From contig NZ_VULX01000001.1 in the NCBI RefSeq assembly GCF_009696465.1, positions 310,001 through 374,000 on the forward strand: DNA of 64,000 nt. The letters are read 5' to 3'. Origin of the DNA: Inconstantimicrobium porci. Its GTDB lineage: Bacteria > Bacillota > Clostridia > Clostridiales > Clostridiaceae. A program made the position numbers and the translations under genes. The notes beneath the pieces were generated by a model. The model made no database searches, was not told the DNA's origin, and was given only the letters and a program-made list of their open reading frames with translations. Positions 1 through 8,918 of this stretch are shown here, piece by piece (within the stretch, counting starts at the first letter, position 1; the number at the start of each line of letters is the position of its first letter).

Positions 1-1
1 A

Positions 2-418
2 AAATTAGCGAAGGAGCAAGAATTAATATTCATATGTGGTCACTATGAAGGTATTGATGAAAGAGCTTATGAATATATTGATGAGGAATATTCAATTGGT
101 GATTTCATACTGACAGGTGGTGAGATGGCTGCAATACCAATAATAGACAGCGTTTGCAGACTTATTCCTGGAGTATTAAATAAAAATGAAAGCTTTGAAG
201 AAGAATCTTTCTCCAATGGTCTTTTAGAATATCCTCAGTATACAAGGCCTCCTGTTTATAACGATAAAGCTGTACCAGCAATTCTGCTTTCTGGAAATCA
301 TGAAAAGATAAGGCTTTGGAGAAAGAAACAGTCTCTTATGATTACAAAGCAGAAAAGACCAGATTTATTTGAAAAATATGAGCTTACTAAGGAAGATAGA
401 AAGCTTCTGAAAGATTAA
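2..418 (+). CDS. trmD: tRNA (guanine-37-N1)-methyltransferase, 3' part
   Basis: This is the C-terminal part of TrmD; the gene begins before the window and the first complete in-frame codon is at base 2. TrmD uses S-adenosylmethionine to make m1G37 next to the anticodon of several tRNAs, which prevents +1 frameshifting. Visible family motifs are [11 protein letters not shown] close to the window edge and [12 protein letters not shown], which form the trefoil-knot SAM site, followed by the usual C-terminal helical domain with YTRPP and LLSGNHEKI. About 138 codons are present. It lies directly upstream of rplS, the usual Firmicute order (rimM-trmD-rplS). A methionine inside the fragment at base 125 is not the start. 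Identity is secure; the N-terminal half cannot be judged. Confidence 0.96.
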   Translation, partial: KLAKEQELIFICGHYEGIDERAYEYIDEEYSIGDFILTGGEMAAIPIIDSVCRLIPGVLNKNESFEEESFSNGLLEYPQYTRPPVYNDKAVPAILLSGNHEKIRLWRKKQSLMITKQKRPDLFEKYELTKEDRKLLKD

Positions 419-433
419 AAGATTGTTTGCATA

Positions 434-460
434 TTGATATATTTTATGTTAGAATATAAT
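434..460 (+). promoter_or_regulatory. possible promoter for rplS
   Basis: A consensus -10 TATAAT sits at 455-460, with TTGATA at 434-439 as -35 only 15 bp upstream, shorter than the usual 17. It would start a transcript just before the rplS leader hairpin, separating rplS from trmD. The -10 is good and the -35 assignment is uncertain. Confidence 0.35.
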
Positions 461-473
461 CTGTGTTATTTAA

Positions 474-534
474 GGTGATGTTCCGCTTTCATGTATTTGT
501 TATGAACATCAATAAGATTTAGGAGGGAATACAC
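474..534 (+). promoter_or_regulatory. L19 leader-like hairpin before rplS
   Basis: TGATGTTC (476-483) pairs perfectly with GAACATCA (504-511), closing a 20-nt loop, followed by the rplS ribosome binding site AGGAGG. Firmicutes commonly carry a ribosomal protein L19 leader RNA at this position (a known Rfam family, thought to mediate autoregulation). I infer that class from position and pairing; the loop consensus was not checked. Confidence 0.5.
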
Positions 535-882
535 ATGAACGAAATATTAAGAGCAATTGAACAAGAACAAATCAGAACTGATTTACCACAATTTAACGTT
601 GGAGATACTGTTAAAGTATTCGTAAAGATTAAAGAAGGTAATAGAGAAAGAGTTCAGATGTTTGAAGGAACTGTTATCAAGAGACAAAACGGTGGTATAA
701 GAGAAACATTTACTGTAAGAAGAGTTGCTTACGGTACAGGAGTTGAAAGAACTTTCCCAGTTAACTCACCAATAATCGATAAATTAGAAGTAGTTAGAAA
801 AGGTAAAGTTAGAAGAGCTAAATTATTCTACTTAAGAGACAGAGTAGGTAAGGCTGCTAAAGTTAAAGAATTAATGAGATAG
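535..882 (+). CDS. rplS: 50S ribosomal protein L19
   Basis: L19 is a large-subunit protein at the 30S/50S interface. The 115-residue length is normal, and the family core is clear: the N-terminal helix, [15 protein letters not shown], the segment [15 protein letters not shown], and the end [16 protein letters not shown]. The ATG follows AGGAGGGAATACAC, an excellent ribosome binding site. It follows trmD after a 116-bp gap that holds a probable promoter and leader hairpin, and is closed by a strong intrinsic terminator, so it is probably transcribed partly on its own. Codon use is biased toward highly expressed codons (for example AGA and GTT). Identity is secure. Confidence 0.98.
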   Translation: MNEILRAIEQEQIRTDLPQFNVGDTVKVFVKIKEGNRERVQMFEGTVIKRQNGGIRETFTVRRVAYGTGVERTFPVNSPIIDKLEVVRKGKVRRAKLFYLRDRVGKAAKVKELMR

Positions 883-890
883 CAACATTA

Positions 891-916
891 AAGGGACTTT
901 AATAGTCCCTTTTTTT
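891..916 (+). terminator. intrinsic terminator after rplS
   Basis: AAGGGACT and AGTCCCTT form an 8-bp stem with a 5-nt loop, followed by a run of T residues. It separates rplS from rbgA. Confidence 0.85.
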
Positions 917-946
917 ATAAAATTATTTAAAAAAGGAAGTGGTTTT

Positions 947-1792
947 ATGGCAATAAATTGGTTCCCAGGACATATGGTTAAAACGAAAAGAGCTATAAAG
1001 GAAAACTTGTCATTAGTAGATGCTGTAATTGAAATAAGAGATGCCAGAATACCAAAGTCTAGCGCTAATCCTGAAATTGATAGTCTTTGTGGAAATAAAC
1101 CTAGATTAATACTGCTTAATAAGTCTGATTTAAGTGATAAAGCCAGCACAAAAAAATGGATTAATCATCTTACAAAGTCAAATGTAAGAGTACTTGAAAT
1201 TAATAGTCTTAATGGTATTGGTATTAACTCTATTAAACCAATTTTACTTGATCTTCTTAAAGAAAAGCATGAGAGGCTAAAAGCTAAGGGATTAGTTAAT
1301 ATAGTAACAAGAGTTATGGTTGTTGGTATCCCTAACGTAGGAAAATCTACATTTATAAATAAGATGGCTAGAAATAATATAGCCAAAACTGGTGACAGAC
1401 CAGGTGTAACAAGAACTAAACAATGGATAAAGACATCTATTGGTATTGAACTTTTAGATACTCCGGGAATATTATGGCCTAAATTTGAGGATGAAGATGT
1501 AGCTTTAAATTTAGCATTCACAGGAGCTATAAAAGATGAAATAATGGATACAGAAGAGCTTGCATATAAGCTTGTAGAAAGACTTTCTAGCGTATCTCCA
1601 GAGTTATTAAAAAGCAGATATAAAATTGATGAAATAAGCGAAGATCCACTTGAAACACTTGATAATATTGCAAGAAAAAGAGGCTGTTTAATGTCTGGTG
1701 GAAGAATTGACTACAATAGAATTTCAGTAATTCTATTAGATGAATTCAGAGGTGGGAAAATAGGAAATATTACTCTTGAACTGCCAGAATAG
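947..1792 (+). CDS. rbgA: ribosome biogenesis GTPase A
   Basis: RbgA (YlqF) is a GTPase that acts late in 50S subunit assembly, helping L16 and other late proteins to join. The 281-residue protein shows the circularly permuted motif order of this family: G4 NKSD at about 58-61 comes before the P-loop GIPNVGKST at about 127-135 and G3 DTPG at about 171-174. The N-terminus INWFPGHM is diagnostic. The C-terminal region corresponds to the helical RNA-binding domain. ATG follows AAAGGAAG. It lies 9 bp before rnhB, with which it is probably cotranscribed; the rplS-rbgA-rnhB order is common in Firmicutes. Identity is secure. Confidence 0.97.
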   Translation: MAINWFPGHMVKTKRAIKENLSLVDAVIEIRDARIPKSSANPEIDSLCGNKPRLILLNKSDLSDKASTKKWINHLTKSNVRVLEINSLNGIGINSIKPILLDLLKEKHERLKAKGLVNIVTRVMVVGIPNVGKSTFINKMARNNIAKTGDRPGVTRTKQWIKTSIGIELLDTPGILWPKFEDEDVALNLAFTGAIKDEIMDTEELAYKLVERLSSVSPELLKSRYKIDEISEDPLETLDNIARKRGCLMSGGRIDYNRISVILLDEFRGGKIGNITLELPE

Positions 1793-1801
1793 GAGATATA
1801 T

Positions 1802-2629
1802 ATGAATAATATTGTAGAAGATTTAAGAAATAGCATAAGCAGTCATAAATTTGCTGATATAAAAAAAGCATTATCTGATTTTGAAGTTAATAAGGATAAT
1901 ATAGAGACTGCTAAAGAATTAATTGAAGTACTTAAGTCCGACAAAAGGAAAAATGTTATTTCTATCGGAATAAAGTATGAAAAATCTCTGGAAAAGTACA
2001 ATAAAGAAGTTGAACGTGTCAAATTGTTATATGAATTTGATAAGCAGCGTGTAAAGCCAGGAGAGTATCTAGCTGGTGTTGATGAAGTAGGAAGAGGTCC
2101 TTTGGCCGGTCCAATAGTGGCTGCAGCAGTAGTATTAGATCTTGATTCGTTAGAAAATATTATTTTAGAAATTAACGATTCTAAGAAGTTAACTGATCAT
2201 AAGCGTGAGGAACTTGCCGAAATAATCAAGAGAAATGCAATAGATTATTCTATTTCGTTATGTGATCATAATGAAATAGATGAAAAAGGCATAGGTGTTT
2301 GCAATAATCTTGTTTTCCTTAATTCGGTTAAAACACTTAAAAAAGTTACTCCTAGTGTTGTGTTATCAGATGGATATCTTGTACGTAATTTAGATATTTA
2401 CAACGAAGCTGTTATAAAAGGTGATACAAAAAGTGCATCTATTGCATGTGCTTCAATTATTGCTAAAGTATTCAGAGATAATATAATGAAGGAATATGAT
2501 GAAAAGTATCCAAATTACGATTTTGTTGATAATGTAGGATATGGTACATCTAAACACGTTAATGCTATTAAAAAGTTTGGACCATGTAAAATACATAGAT
2601 TATCATTTTTACGAAATATATTGAAGTAA
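1802..2629 (+). CDS. rnhB: ribonuclease HII
   Basis: RNase HII cuts the RNA strand of RNA-DNA hybrids and starts removal of single misincorporated ribonucleotides. The 275-residue protein has an N-terminal extension of about 85 residues, as in many Firmicute enzymes, then the catalytic core starting GVDEVGRGPLAGP, with metal-binding D94 and E95. Further active-site motifs are NDSKKLT, LSDGY and the helix KSASIACASIIAKVFRD; the end has YGTSKH. ATG follows AGGAGATAT close behind rbgA. A bidirectional terminator immediately follows the stop. Identity is secure. Confidence 0.97.
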   Translation: MNNIVEDLRNSISSHKFADIKKALSDFEVNKDNIETAKELIEVLKSDKRKNVISIGIKYEKSLEKYNKEVERVKLLYEFDKQRVKPGEYLAGVDEVGRGPLAGPIVAAAVVLDLDSLENIILEINDSKKLTDHKREELAEIIKRNAIDYSISLCDHNEIDEKGIGVCNNLVFLNSVKTLKKVTPSVVLSDGYLVRNLDIYNEAVIKGDTKSASIACASIIAKVFRDNIMKEYDEKYPNYDFVDNVGYGTSKHVNAIKKFGPCKIHRLSFLRNILK

Positions 2630-2630
2630 A

Positions 2631-2670
2631 AAACAGCCCTGCTTAGAAATTTATATAAGCAGGGCTGTTT
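2631..2670. terminator. bidirectional terminator between rnhB and yraN
   Basis: AAACAGCCCTGCTTA and TAAGCAGGGCTGTTT are perfect 15-nt arms with a 10-nt loop. T runs flank both sides, so it can end rnhB on + and yraN on -. Confidence 0.85.
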
Positions 2671-2672
2671 GA

Positions 2673-3032
2673 TTAAAATGCATTTTCAAGAAACTTAATA
2701 TCGTAAGTATTATCGTCTAAAAATATTATAGAGATGACGTCAAATCTAAAATTATAATTTTTAATCATGTTCTTTGATATATACCATCTACATATATTTC
2801 TGATTCTGTTCTTTTTGCTGTTTGTAATAGCATCAAAAGGATTGCCAAATTTTAAATAACATCTTGATTTTACCTCTACAAAACTTATGATATTGTCTTT
2901 TAGACAGATTATATCAATTTCTCCAAATGGGCATCTATAATTACAACATAGTATCTTATAATGGTGCCTTATTAGAAAATTTTTTGCGATTATTTCACCG
3001 TAATTACCTATATCTTTGTTATATTTTTTCAC
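2673..3032 (-). CDS. yraN: UPF0102 family putative endonuclease YraN
   Basis: This small protein belongs to the UPF0102/YraN family, which has the restriction-endonuclease-like (Holliday-resolvase-type) fold; no precise role is established. Visible hallmarks are GNYGEIIAKNFL near the N-terminus and the nuclease-like triad region GEIDII ... FVEVKSR, with FDVI near the end. I place the start at the GTG giving MKKYNKDIGN, because GGTGAT sits just upstream of it; an ATG four codons earlier (first base 3044) would overlap that site. The length is then 119 residues, normal for the family. It is convergent to rnhB and divergent from comM, next to which YraN is often found. Confidence 0.88.
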   Translation of the reverse strand: MKKYNKDIGNYGEIIAKNFLIRHHYKILCCNYRCPFGEIDIICLKDNIISFVEVKSRCYLKFGNPFDAITNSKKNRIRNICRWYISKNMIKNYNFRFDVISIIFLDDNTYDIKFLENAF

Positions 3033-3113
3033 ATAAATCACCATTAATATTATGCATCTTTTTATGTTATATTATTCATAATATGGTCAATAATCCTATT
3101 AGGAGGTGTTATA

Positions 3114-4643
3114 ATGTCAACTGTTATAATGAGTTCAACTCTTAGAGGCTGTGAGGGTGTGAAAATAAATGTTGAAGTTAATATAAGTACAGGATTGCCT
3201 AACTTCACAATTGTAGGTCTGGCAAGTACTACAGTTAAAGAATCTAAAGAAAGAGTAAGAGCTGCTATAATTAATTCTGGATTTATATTCCCTTTAGGGA
3301 GAATTGTTGTTAATCTAGCTCCTGCAGATATTAAGAAAGTCGGTTCACTTATAGATTTGCCAATAGCAATTGGAATACTTTTAGAGAGTGGCCAGATAAA
3401 ATCAGATAATATTGAAAAATATATTTTTCTCGGTGAACTGTCTCTAGATGGGACATTGAGAAAAGTTAAGGGTGTTCTTCCTGTAGTAATCAACGGTGTA
3501 AATAATGATATAAATTCATTTATTATACCACAGCAAAATTGTAAAGAAGGTACTCTTGTTGATAATGCAGATATATATCCATTTTATACATTAAAACAAG
3601 TATGTGAATTCTTAATTAATCAGGATATGAAGCCAGCAGAAACCTTCGGAAAAGTTATAAATATCAGAAAGAATGAAGTTGTCGATTATGGTGATGTATT
3701 CGGTCAGGAACAGGCAAAACGTGCTTTAGAAATATGTGCTGCTGGAAATCATAATCTGATATTATATGGTCCTCCTGGATGTGGTAAAAGCATGCTTGCT
3801 AAGAGAATCCCCACAATACTATCTGATCTCAGTGAGAAAGAATATATAGACGTAACAAGAATATATAGTTCTTCTGGACTGCTTAATTCTGATAATCCAG
3901 TTATATACAGTAGACCATTTAGGAGCCCTCATCATACAACTACGCTGAGTAGACTAATTGGAGGAGGAAGTGAGCTTATACCAGGAGAAGTTACACTAGC
4001 ACATGATGGTGTGCTTTTTCTAGATGAACTTCCTGAGTTTGGAAGGGAACGTCTTGATGCATTAAGAGAACCATTAGAGAATAAGAACATCACTATATCA
4101 AGAGTTAAAGGGAGCATAACGTATCCAGCTGATTTTATTCTACTTGCAGCTATGAATTTGTGTCCATGTGGTAAATATATGAATGGTAGTGAATCTGATA
4201 TGTGTACATGTACAGAAAGACAGCGTCATAATTATATAAACAGGATTTCAAAAGCTGTACTTGATAGAATAGATATGTTTATATTTGTTCCTAATATAAA
4301 ATTTGATGAGCTTAAGAAAGATAACAATATAACTTCTGCACAAATGAAAAAGAAAGTTGAAGGGGCATTATATATGCAGAAGTCACGATATAAAAATAAT
4401 AATATTAATAGCAATTCGGAGATGACCCATAAACAAATTATAAATGATATATTAAAAGATAGTTCGCTTGCAGATTTTACGGATACAATCTATTCAAAAT
4501 ATAATCTTAGTACAAGAGGTATAGATAAAATACTTCGTGTAGCAAGAACTATAGCAGATCTTGATCAATGTGAAAACGTTGAAAAAAAGCATGTGATTGA
4601 AGCTGTAAACTATAGAAGATTTATCGATGGAGAGGTAATATAA
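3114..4643 (+). CDS. comM: ComM/YifB family AAA+ ATPase (Mg-chelatase-like)
   Basis: The 509-residue protein has the standard architecture: an N-terminal Lon-protease-like domain (about 1-170), then a Mg-chelatase-type AAA+ domain with Walker A GPPGCGKS and Walker B VLFLDELPEF, then a C-terminal domain. A cysteine cluster CPCGK ... CTCT lies between, as in other YifB proteins. In naturally competent bacteria ComM is a branch-migration helicase that extends heteroduplex during transformation; in clostridia the role is inferred. ATG follows AGGAGGTG. The stop abuts the dprA start, so comM and dprA are translationally coupled, fitting a shared DNA-uptake or recombination function. Confidence 0.93.
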   Translation: MSTVIMSSTLRGCEGVKINVEVNISTGLPNFTIVGLASTTVKESKERVRAAIINSGFIFPLGRIVVNLAPADIKKVGSLIDLPIAIGILLESGQIKSDNIEKYIFLGELSLDGTLRKVKGVLPVVINGVNNDINSFIIPQQNCKEGTLVDNADIYPFYTLKQVCEFLINQDMKPAETFGKVINIRKNEVVDYGDVFGQEQAKRALEICAAGNHNLILYGPPGCGKSMLAKRIPTILSDLSEKEYIDVTRIYSSSGLLNSDNPVIYSRPFRSPHHTTTLSRLIGGGSELIPGEVTLAHDGVLFLDELPEFGRERLDALREPLENKNITISRVKGSITYPADFILLAAMNLCPCGKYMNGSESDMCTCTERQRHNYINRISKAVLDRIDMFIFVPNIKFDELKKDNNITSAQMKKKVEGALYMQKSRYKNNNINSNSEMTHKQIINDILKDSSLADFTDTIYSKYNLSTRGIDKILRVARTIADLDQCENVEKKHVIEAVNYRRFIDGEVI

Positions 4644-5690
4644 GTGAATATAGAATTATATAAAAAATTACAGGTAGCAATCTGTGCAGTGAACAATAGA
4701 ACAAGGATAAGTATGTATAGAAATATAGCAGTAGATAAAAACTTAACTGATAATATATATGATTTGAAAATAATAAATAAGATTAGAAAAATTAAAGATG
4801 ATGAAGTAGCTAAACTATACGATATTATGCAGAATGAAAACATTAAATTTACAAGTATATATGACGATGATTATCCAAAGGTTTTAAGGTATATTGATGA
4901 TCCTCCAGCTTTTTTATTTTATAAAGGAAATATTAATGTTCTTACTAATGGCAATGATAATATATCAATAATAGGTTCAAGAGATTGCACAGATTATGGT
5001 AGAAGAATAACAGAAGTTCTATGTCAGAAGCTTAGCAATGGGTATGTTAATACAATAAGTGGTGGTGCAAGAGGTATTGACTCACTTGTACATAAAAATA
5101 CTCTAAAGTATGATGGCATTACAATAAGTGTTCTGGGGAATGGTTTATCTGTATGCTATCCCCCAAATAATAAAGAAGTGTTTAAAGAAATTGAGAAAAA
5201 AGGGTGTATTATCAGCGAATTTCTTCCTAATCAACAACCTAAACCTTATAATTTTCCAAGAAGAAACAGGATTATATCTGGTTTATGCGATAAATTAATT
5301 GTAGTTGAAGGCGGTGAAAAAAGTGGCACATCTATTACTGTAGATTACGCACTTAATCAGGGAAAAGATATATATGCTTTCCCTGGATCTATATTTTCTC
5401 CAAAGAGTACAGGAACTAATCGATTGATTTATGATGGAGCAGTTCCTATATGCAATTTTAATGACATAATAGAAAAATTAAAAATCAAACGTAAAAAAGT
5501 AAAAAATGAATATACTAGTAGTGTAAAAAAAAGAATTTTGCAACTCCTTGATAGAGGACCTCTTAGCATAAACCAAATAATAAGAAATAGCGATATTGAC
5601 ATATCAATAATTTATGAGTTATTATTTGAATTGCAAATTGAAAATGAAATAGTTTTATTAAGTGGTAATTATTACGCTAAAATAGATTAA
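4644..5690 (+). CDS. dprA: DNA-processing protein DprA
   Basis: DprA (Smf) binds incoming single-stranded DNA and loads RecA on it during transformation; it is conserved even in species not known to be competent. The 348-residue protein has an N-terminal helical region, the Rossmann-like core (IIGSRDCTDYGR, SGGARGID, GNGLSVCYPP, EFLPN, PRRNRIISGL, EGGEKSGTSIT, AFPGSIFS), and a C-terminal winged-helix segment. It starts with GTG immediately after the comM stop, the ribosome binding site GGAGAGG lying inside the comM 3' end. topA follows 52 bp later. Identity is secure; physiological role here is inferred. Confidence 0.95.
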   Translation: MNIELYKKLQVAICAVNNRTRISMYRNIAVDKNLTDNIYDLKIINKIRKIKDDEVAKLYDIMQNENIKFTSIYDDDYPKVLRYIDDPPAFLFYKGNINVLTNGNDNISIIGSRDCTDYGRRITEVLCQKLSNGYVNTISGGARGIDSLVHKNTLKYDGITISVLGNGLSVCYPPNNKEVFKEIEKKGCIISEFLPNQQPKPYNFPRRNRIISGLCDKLIVVEGGEKSGTSITVDYALNQGKDIYAFPGSIFSPKSTGTNRLIYDGAVPICNFNDIIEKLKIKRKKVKNEYTSSVKKRILQLLDRGPLSINQIIRNSDIDISIIYELLFELQIENEIVLLSGNYYAKID

Positions 5691-5742
5691 TAATATTAGG
5701 GGGTGAAAGCTTCGAAATATTTTAATATTTTGAGGGAATAAT

Positions 5743-7860
5743 ATGGAAGCAAAAACAGCAAAGAAAACAGGCAAAAAATTAGTTATAGTAGAATCTCCTG
5801 CAAAAGCTAAAACAATAGGAAAGTACCTAGGCAAGAATTATATTGTAGAAGCTTCAATGGGACATGTAAGAGACCTTCCAAAAAGTCAGCTTGGTGTTGA
5901 TGTTGAAGATAATTTTAATCCTAAGTATATAACAATTAGAGGTAAGGGAGATCTACTTGATAAGTTGAAGAAATTAGCCAAAAAAAGCGATAAAGTTTAT
6001 CTGGCTACCGACCCCGATCGTGAAGGAGAAGCAATTTCATGGCATTTAGCAAATATTCTTAAAATTGATGAAGATGATAAATGCAGAATTGAATTTAATG
6101 AAGTAACTAAAAATGCAGTAAAGAATTCCATTAAAAATCCACGTACAGTGAACAAAAATTTAGTGAATGCTCAACAGGCAAGAAGAATTCTTGATAGATT
6201 AGTTGGATATGAAATTAGTCCATTATTATGGAGAAACATAAAATGGGGACTTAGTGCTGGTAGAGTACAATCTGCTGCATTGAAGCTTATATGCGATAGG
6301 GAAGAGGAAATAAAAAAGTTTGTTCCAGAGGAATATTGGACAATTGATTGTATATTAAGTAAAAGCAATAAAAAAATCACAACAAAACTTACTGCTTACA
6401 AAGGTAAAAAAGTAGTGATAAACGATGAAAAAACTACTAATGAAATTGTAGAAGCACTAAGAAACAACGATTTTATAGTAACTAAGACTAAGACAGCTGA
6501 AAAATCTAAGAGCCCATTGCCACCTTTTACAACTTCTACATTGCAACAGGAAGCCAGCAAAAAGTTAAATTTCACAACTAAAAAGACAATGTCACTGGCA
6601 CAACAGTTATATGAAGGTATTGATATTAAAGGACATGGTATAGTAGGTCTTATAACATATATGAGAACTGATTCTGTCAGAATTTCTGATGAAGCTTCTT
6701 CAAGTGTTTTAGAATTCATTAGGGGTAAATATGGTGATGATTATGCTGTTCAGAATGCTAGAGTATTCAAAGGAAAGAAAAATATTCAGGATGCTCATGA
6801 AGCAATTAGACCAACTTATATCGACATTACACCAGAAGTAGCAAAGGAAACATTAAGCAGAGACCAACTTAAATTATATACTCTTATCTGGAATAGATTT
6901 GTAGCATGCCAGATGAGCAATTGTATTTTAAATACAAATTCAATTGAGATTACAAATGGTGATTACAAATTAAAAGCTAGTGGATCTACTATAAAATTTG
7001 AAGGTTTCATGAAGGTGTATGAATATGTAGCAGATGGAGAAGAACAGCATGGATTACTTCCAGTTATAAATGAAAATGAAGTATTAAAATGCATTGATAT
7101 TGAACCAAAACAGCATTTTACACAGCCACCTGCAAGATACACTGAAGCATCTTTTGTAAAACTTCTAGAAGAAAAGGGCATAGGAAGACCAAGCACTTAT
7201 GTTCCTACAATATCTACACTGCTAGATAGAAGATATATTGAAAGAGATAGAAAGAATCTTCTTGTTACTGAACTTGGAAACATAGTAAATGATATAGTCA
7301 GCAAATTCTTCAAACAGATTGTTGATATAGATTTTACAGCATCAATGGAAGGAAAACTTGATTCTATCGAAGAAGAAGGAAAAGAAGAATGGACTAAAAT
7401 AGTTCATGATTTCTTCACCCCATTAAAGAAAGACATCGATATAGCTGAAAAAGAGATGAGCAAGATAATTATAGAAGATAAAGTATCCGATGTACCTTGT
7501 GATAAATGCGGCAGAATGATGGTAATTAAACATGGAAGATTTGGTGATTTCCTTGCATGTCCAGGATACCCAGACTGTCAGAATACAAAGGCAATAGTAA
7601 TTGAAGCTGAAGCCCCATGTCCAAAATGTGGTGGAAAGGTTGTTGTGAAAAGAAGTAAGAGGGGTAAAAAGTTCTTTGGCTGTTCAAACTATCCTAAGTG
7701 TGATTTTGTAAGCTGGAATGAACCTGTTAAAGATAAATGTCCAGAATGTGGTTCTTATATGGTGAAGAAATATTCAAAATCTTTAGGAAATTATGTTGAA
7801 TGCACTAACAGCGAATGTAAACATAGGGAAGTAAAAGAGCAGAAAGATGTTCAAGAGTAA
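5743..7860 (+). CDS. topA: DNA topoisomerase I
   Basis: Type IA topoisomerase that relaxes negative supercoils. The 705-residue protein has an N-terminal Toprim domain with the acidic metal site in ATDPDREGEAISWH, the central fold with the catalytic tyrosine Y306 in GLITYMRTDS, and three C-terminal four-cysteine zinc ribbons, beginning CDKCG, CPKCG and CPECG and closing with CPGYPDC, CSNYPKC and CTNSEC. All key residues are intact. ATG follows GAGGGAATAAT. It is third in the comM-dprA-topA group and is followed by codY after a 119-bp promoter region, a typical clostridial order. Identity is secure. Confidence 0.98.
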   Translation: MEAKTAKKTGKKLVIVESPAKAKTIGKYLGKNYIVEASMGHVRDLPKSQLGVDVEDNFNPKYITIRGKGDLLDKLKKLAKKSDKVYLATDPDREGEAISWHLANILKIDEDDKCRIEFNEVTKNAVKNSIKNPRTVNKNLVNAQQARRILDRLVGYEISPLLWRNIKWGLSAGRVQSAALKLICDREEEIKKFVPEEYWTIDCILSKSNKKITTKLTAYKGKKVVINDEKTTNEIVEALRNNDFIVTKTKTAEKSKSPLPPFTTSTLQQEASKKLNFTTKKTMSLAQQLYEGIDIKGHGIVGLITYMRTDSVRISDEASSSVLEFIRGKYGDDYAVQNARVFKGKKNIQDAHEAIRPTYIDITPEVAKETLSRDQLKLYTLIWNRFVACQMSNCILNTNSIEITNGDYKLKASGSTIKFEGFMKVYEYVADGEEQHGLLPVINENEVLKCIDIEPKQHFTQPPARYTEASFVKLLEEKGIGRPSTYVPTISTLLDRRYIERDRKNLLVTELGNIVNDIVSKFFKQIVDIDFTASMEGKLDSIEEEGKEEWTKIVHDFFTPLKKDIDIAEKEMSKIIIEDKVSDVPCDKCGRMMVIKHGRFGDFLACPGYPDCQNTKAIVIEAEAPCPKCGGKVVVKRSKRGKKFFGCSNYPKCDFVSWNEPVKDKCPECGSYMVKKYSKSLGNYVECTNSECKHREVKEQKDVQE

Positions 7861-7883
7861 ATGTCGAACGATATACTATTTAA

Positions 7884-7953
7884 TTGAAAAAGCTCATTTT
7901 ATATGATAGTATTGTTTTAAGAATATTTTAAAAATTCAGTAAATAATACTATC
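7884..7953 (+). promoter_or_regulatory. codY promoter with inverted repeat
   Basis: TTGAAA (7884-7889) and TAGTAT (7907-7912) are separated by 17 bp, with a TG extended -10. An inverted repeat GATAGTATT (7905-7913) / AATACTATC (7945-7953) begins inside the -10. The sequence between holds a weak match to the CodY box at 7931-7945, suggesting possible autoregulation. Confidence 0.5.
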
Positions 7954-7979
7954 ACATTAAATGTGTCGGGAGGAAAAGC

Positions 7980-8759
7980 ATGTCAACTTTATTAGATAAG
8001 ACTCGAAGACTAAATAAGATATTACAGAAAACAGGAAGTGAAAAACTTGCGTTTGATGATATATGTAAACTTTTAAGTGATATTCTTGTTTGTAATGTAT
8101 ATATAGCCAGCAGAAAAGGGAAAGTAATCGGGTTTAACTTTTCACAAGGTTTTGAGTGTAAAATTATGAAAAAACAGGTTACTCAGGATAAATATTTTCC
8201 CACAAGCTATAATAATCAATTATTAGATATTTCAGAAACAAAAGCTAACATTAAGAGCGAAGGTGATTGTGTTTTTGAAAACATGGGCATATGCGATAGA
8301 AACGGAAAGGTTTCTACAATAGTACCTATATTGGGTAATGGGGAAAGATTAGGAACATTGATTCTTGCAAGGTTCGGCACATTATTTGATGATGACGATT
8401 TAGTTCTTTCAGAATATTCAGCTACAATTGTAGGGATGGAAATATTAAGAGCAAAAAAAGATGAACTAGAAGAAGATATCAGAAAGAAAGAAGTTGTTCA
8501 GCTAGCAATAGGCACTTTATCTTATTCAGAACTTGAAGCAATTGAGCATGTTTTTGAGGAACTAGATGGTAAGAATGAAGGACTTCTTGTTGCCTCAAAG
8601 GTTGCTGATAAAGTTGGAATAACACGTTCAGTTATTGTTAATGCTTTAAGAAAGTTTGAAAGTGCGGGAGTTATTGAATCCAGAAGTCTTGGAATGAAGG
8701 GAACTCACATCAAAATACTAAATGAAAAACTTATAGATGAATTAAAAAAAATAAAATAA
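7980..8759 (+). CDS. codY: GTP- and branched-chain-amino-acid-sensing transcriptional regulator CodY
   Basis: CodY is the global nutrient regulator of low-GC Gram-positives. It binds DNA when loaded with isoleucine/valine/leucine and GTP, repressing amino-acid uptake, synthesis and, in many species, sporulation and virulence genes. The 259-residue length is standard. The N-terminal GAF-type ligand domain spans about 1-155, a linker helix follows, and the C-terminal winged helix-turn-helix contains [23 protein letters not shown], with the conserved [10 protein letters not shown] after it. ATG follows GGGAGGAAAAGC. It has its own promoter region and precedes rpsB. Identity is secure. Confidence 0.97.
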   Translation: MSTLLDKTRRLNKILQKTGSEKLAFDDICKLLSDILVCNVYIASRKGKVIGFNFSQGFECKIMKKQVTQDKYFPTSYNNQLLDISETKANIKSEGDCVFENMGICDRNGKVSTIVPILGNGERLGTLILARFGTLFDDDDLVLSEYSATIVGMEILRAKKDELEEDIRKKEVVQLAIGTLSYSELEAIEHVFEELDGKNEGLLVASKVADKVGITRSVIVNALRKFESAGVIESRSLGMKGTHIKILNEKLIDELKKIK

Positions 8760-8765
8760 AATATG

Positions 8766-8794
8766 TTGATTACTTATAAATATTGTGATATGCT
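8766..8794 (+). promoter_or_regulatory. probable rpsB promoter
   Basis: TTGATT (8766-8771) and TATGCT (8789-8794) are 17 bp apart in the codY-rpsB gap, upstream of the leader hairpin. The -10 matches four of six consensus positions. Confidence 0.45.
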
Positions 8795-8826
8795 TTTTAA
8801 GGTAATAAAATACACACATTATCTTG

Positions 8827-8874
8827 CTTATTGATAGGTGCCATAGCAAGTACAACGGCTTGGTATTCAATAAG
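8827..8874 (+). promoter_or_regulatory. structured rpsB leader
   Basis: CTTATTGA (8827-8834) pairs with TCAATAAG (8867-8874), and inside it CAAG (8847-8850) can pair with CTTG (8859-8862). The arrangement, between a promoter and a ribosomal protein gene, suggests an autoregulatory leader bound by S2. I do not recognise a named Firmicute class with certainty. Confidence 0.45.
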
Positions 8875-8918
8875 ATTTATGGATAGTGGAGGACTAACCA
8901 AAATTAGGAGGGTACAAA

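Noticed and set aside
3062-3493. 143-codon frame on the - strand opposite comM.
   Set aside because: It lies fully across the conserved comM start, has no family features, and is a shadow of the real gene.
5703-5741. Short GTG-initiated frame (12 codons) before topA that could be a leader peptide.
   Set aside because: The purine run touches the start codon with no spacing and there is no attenuation structure.
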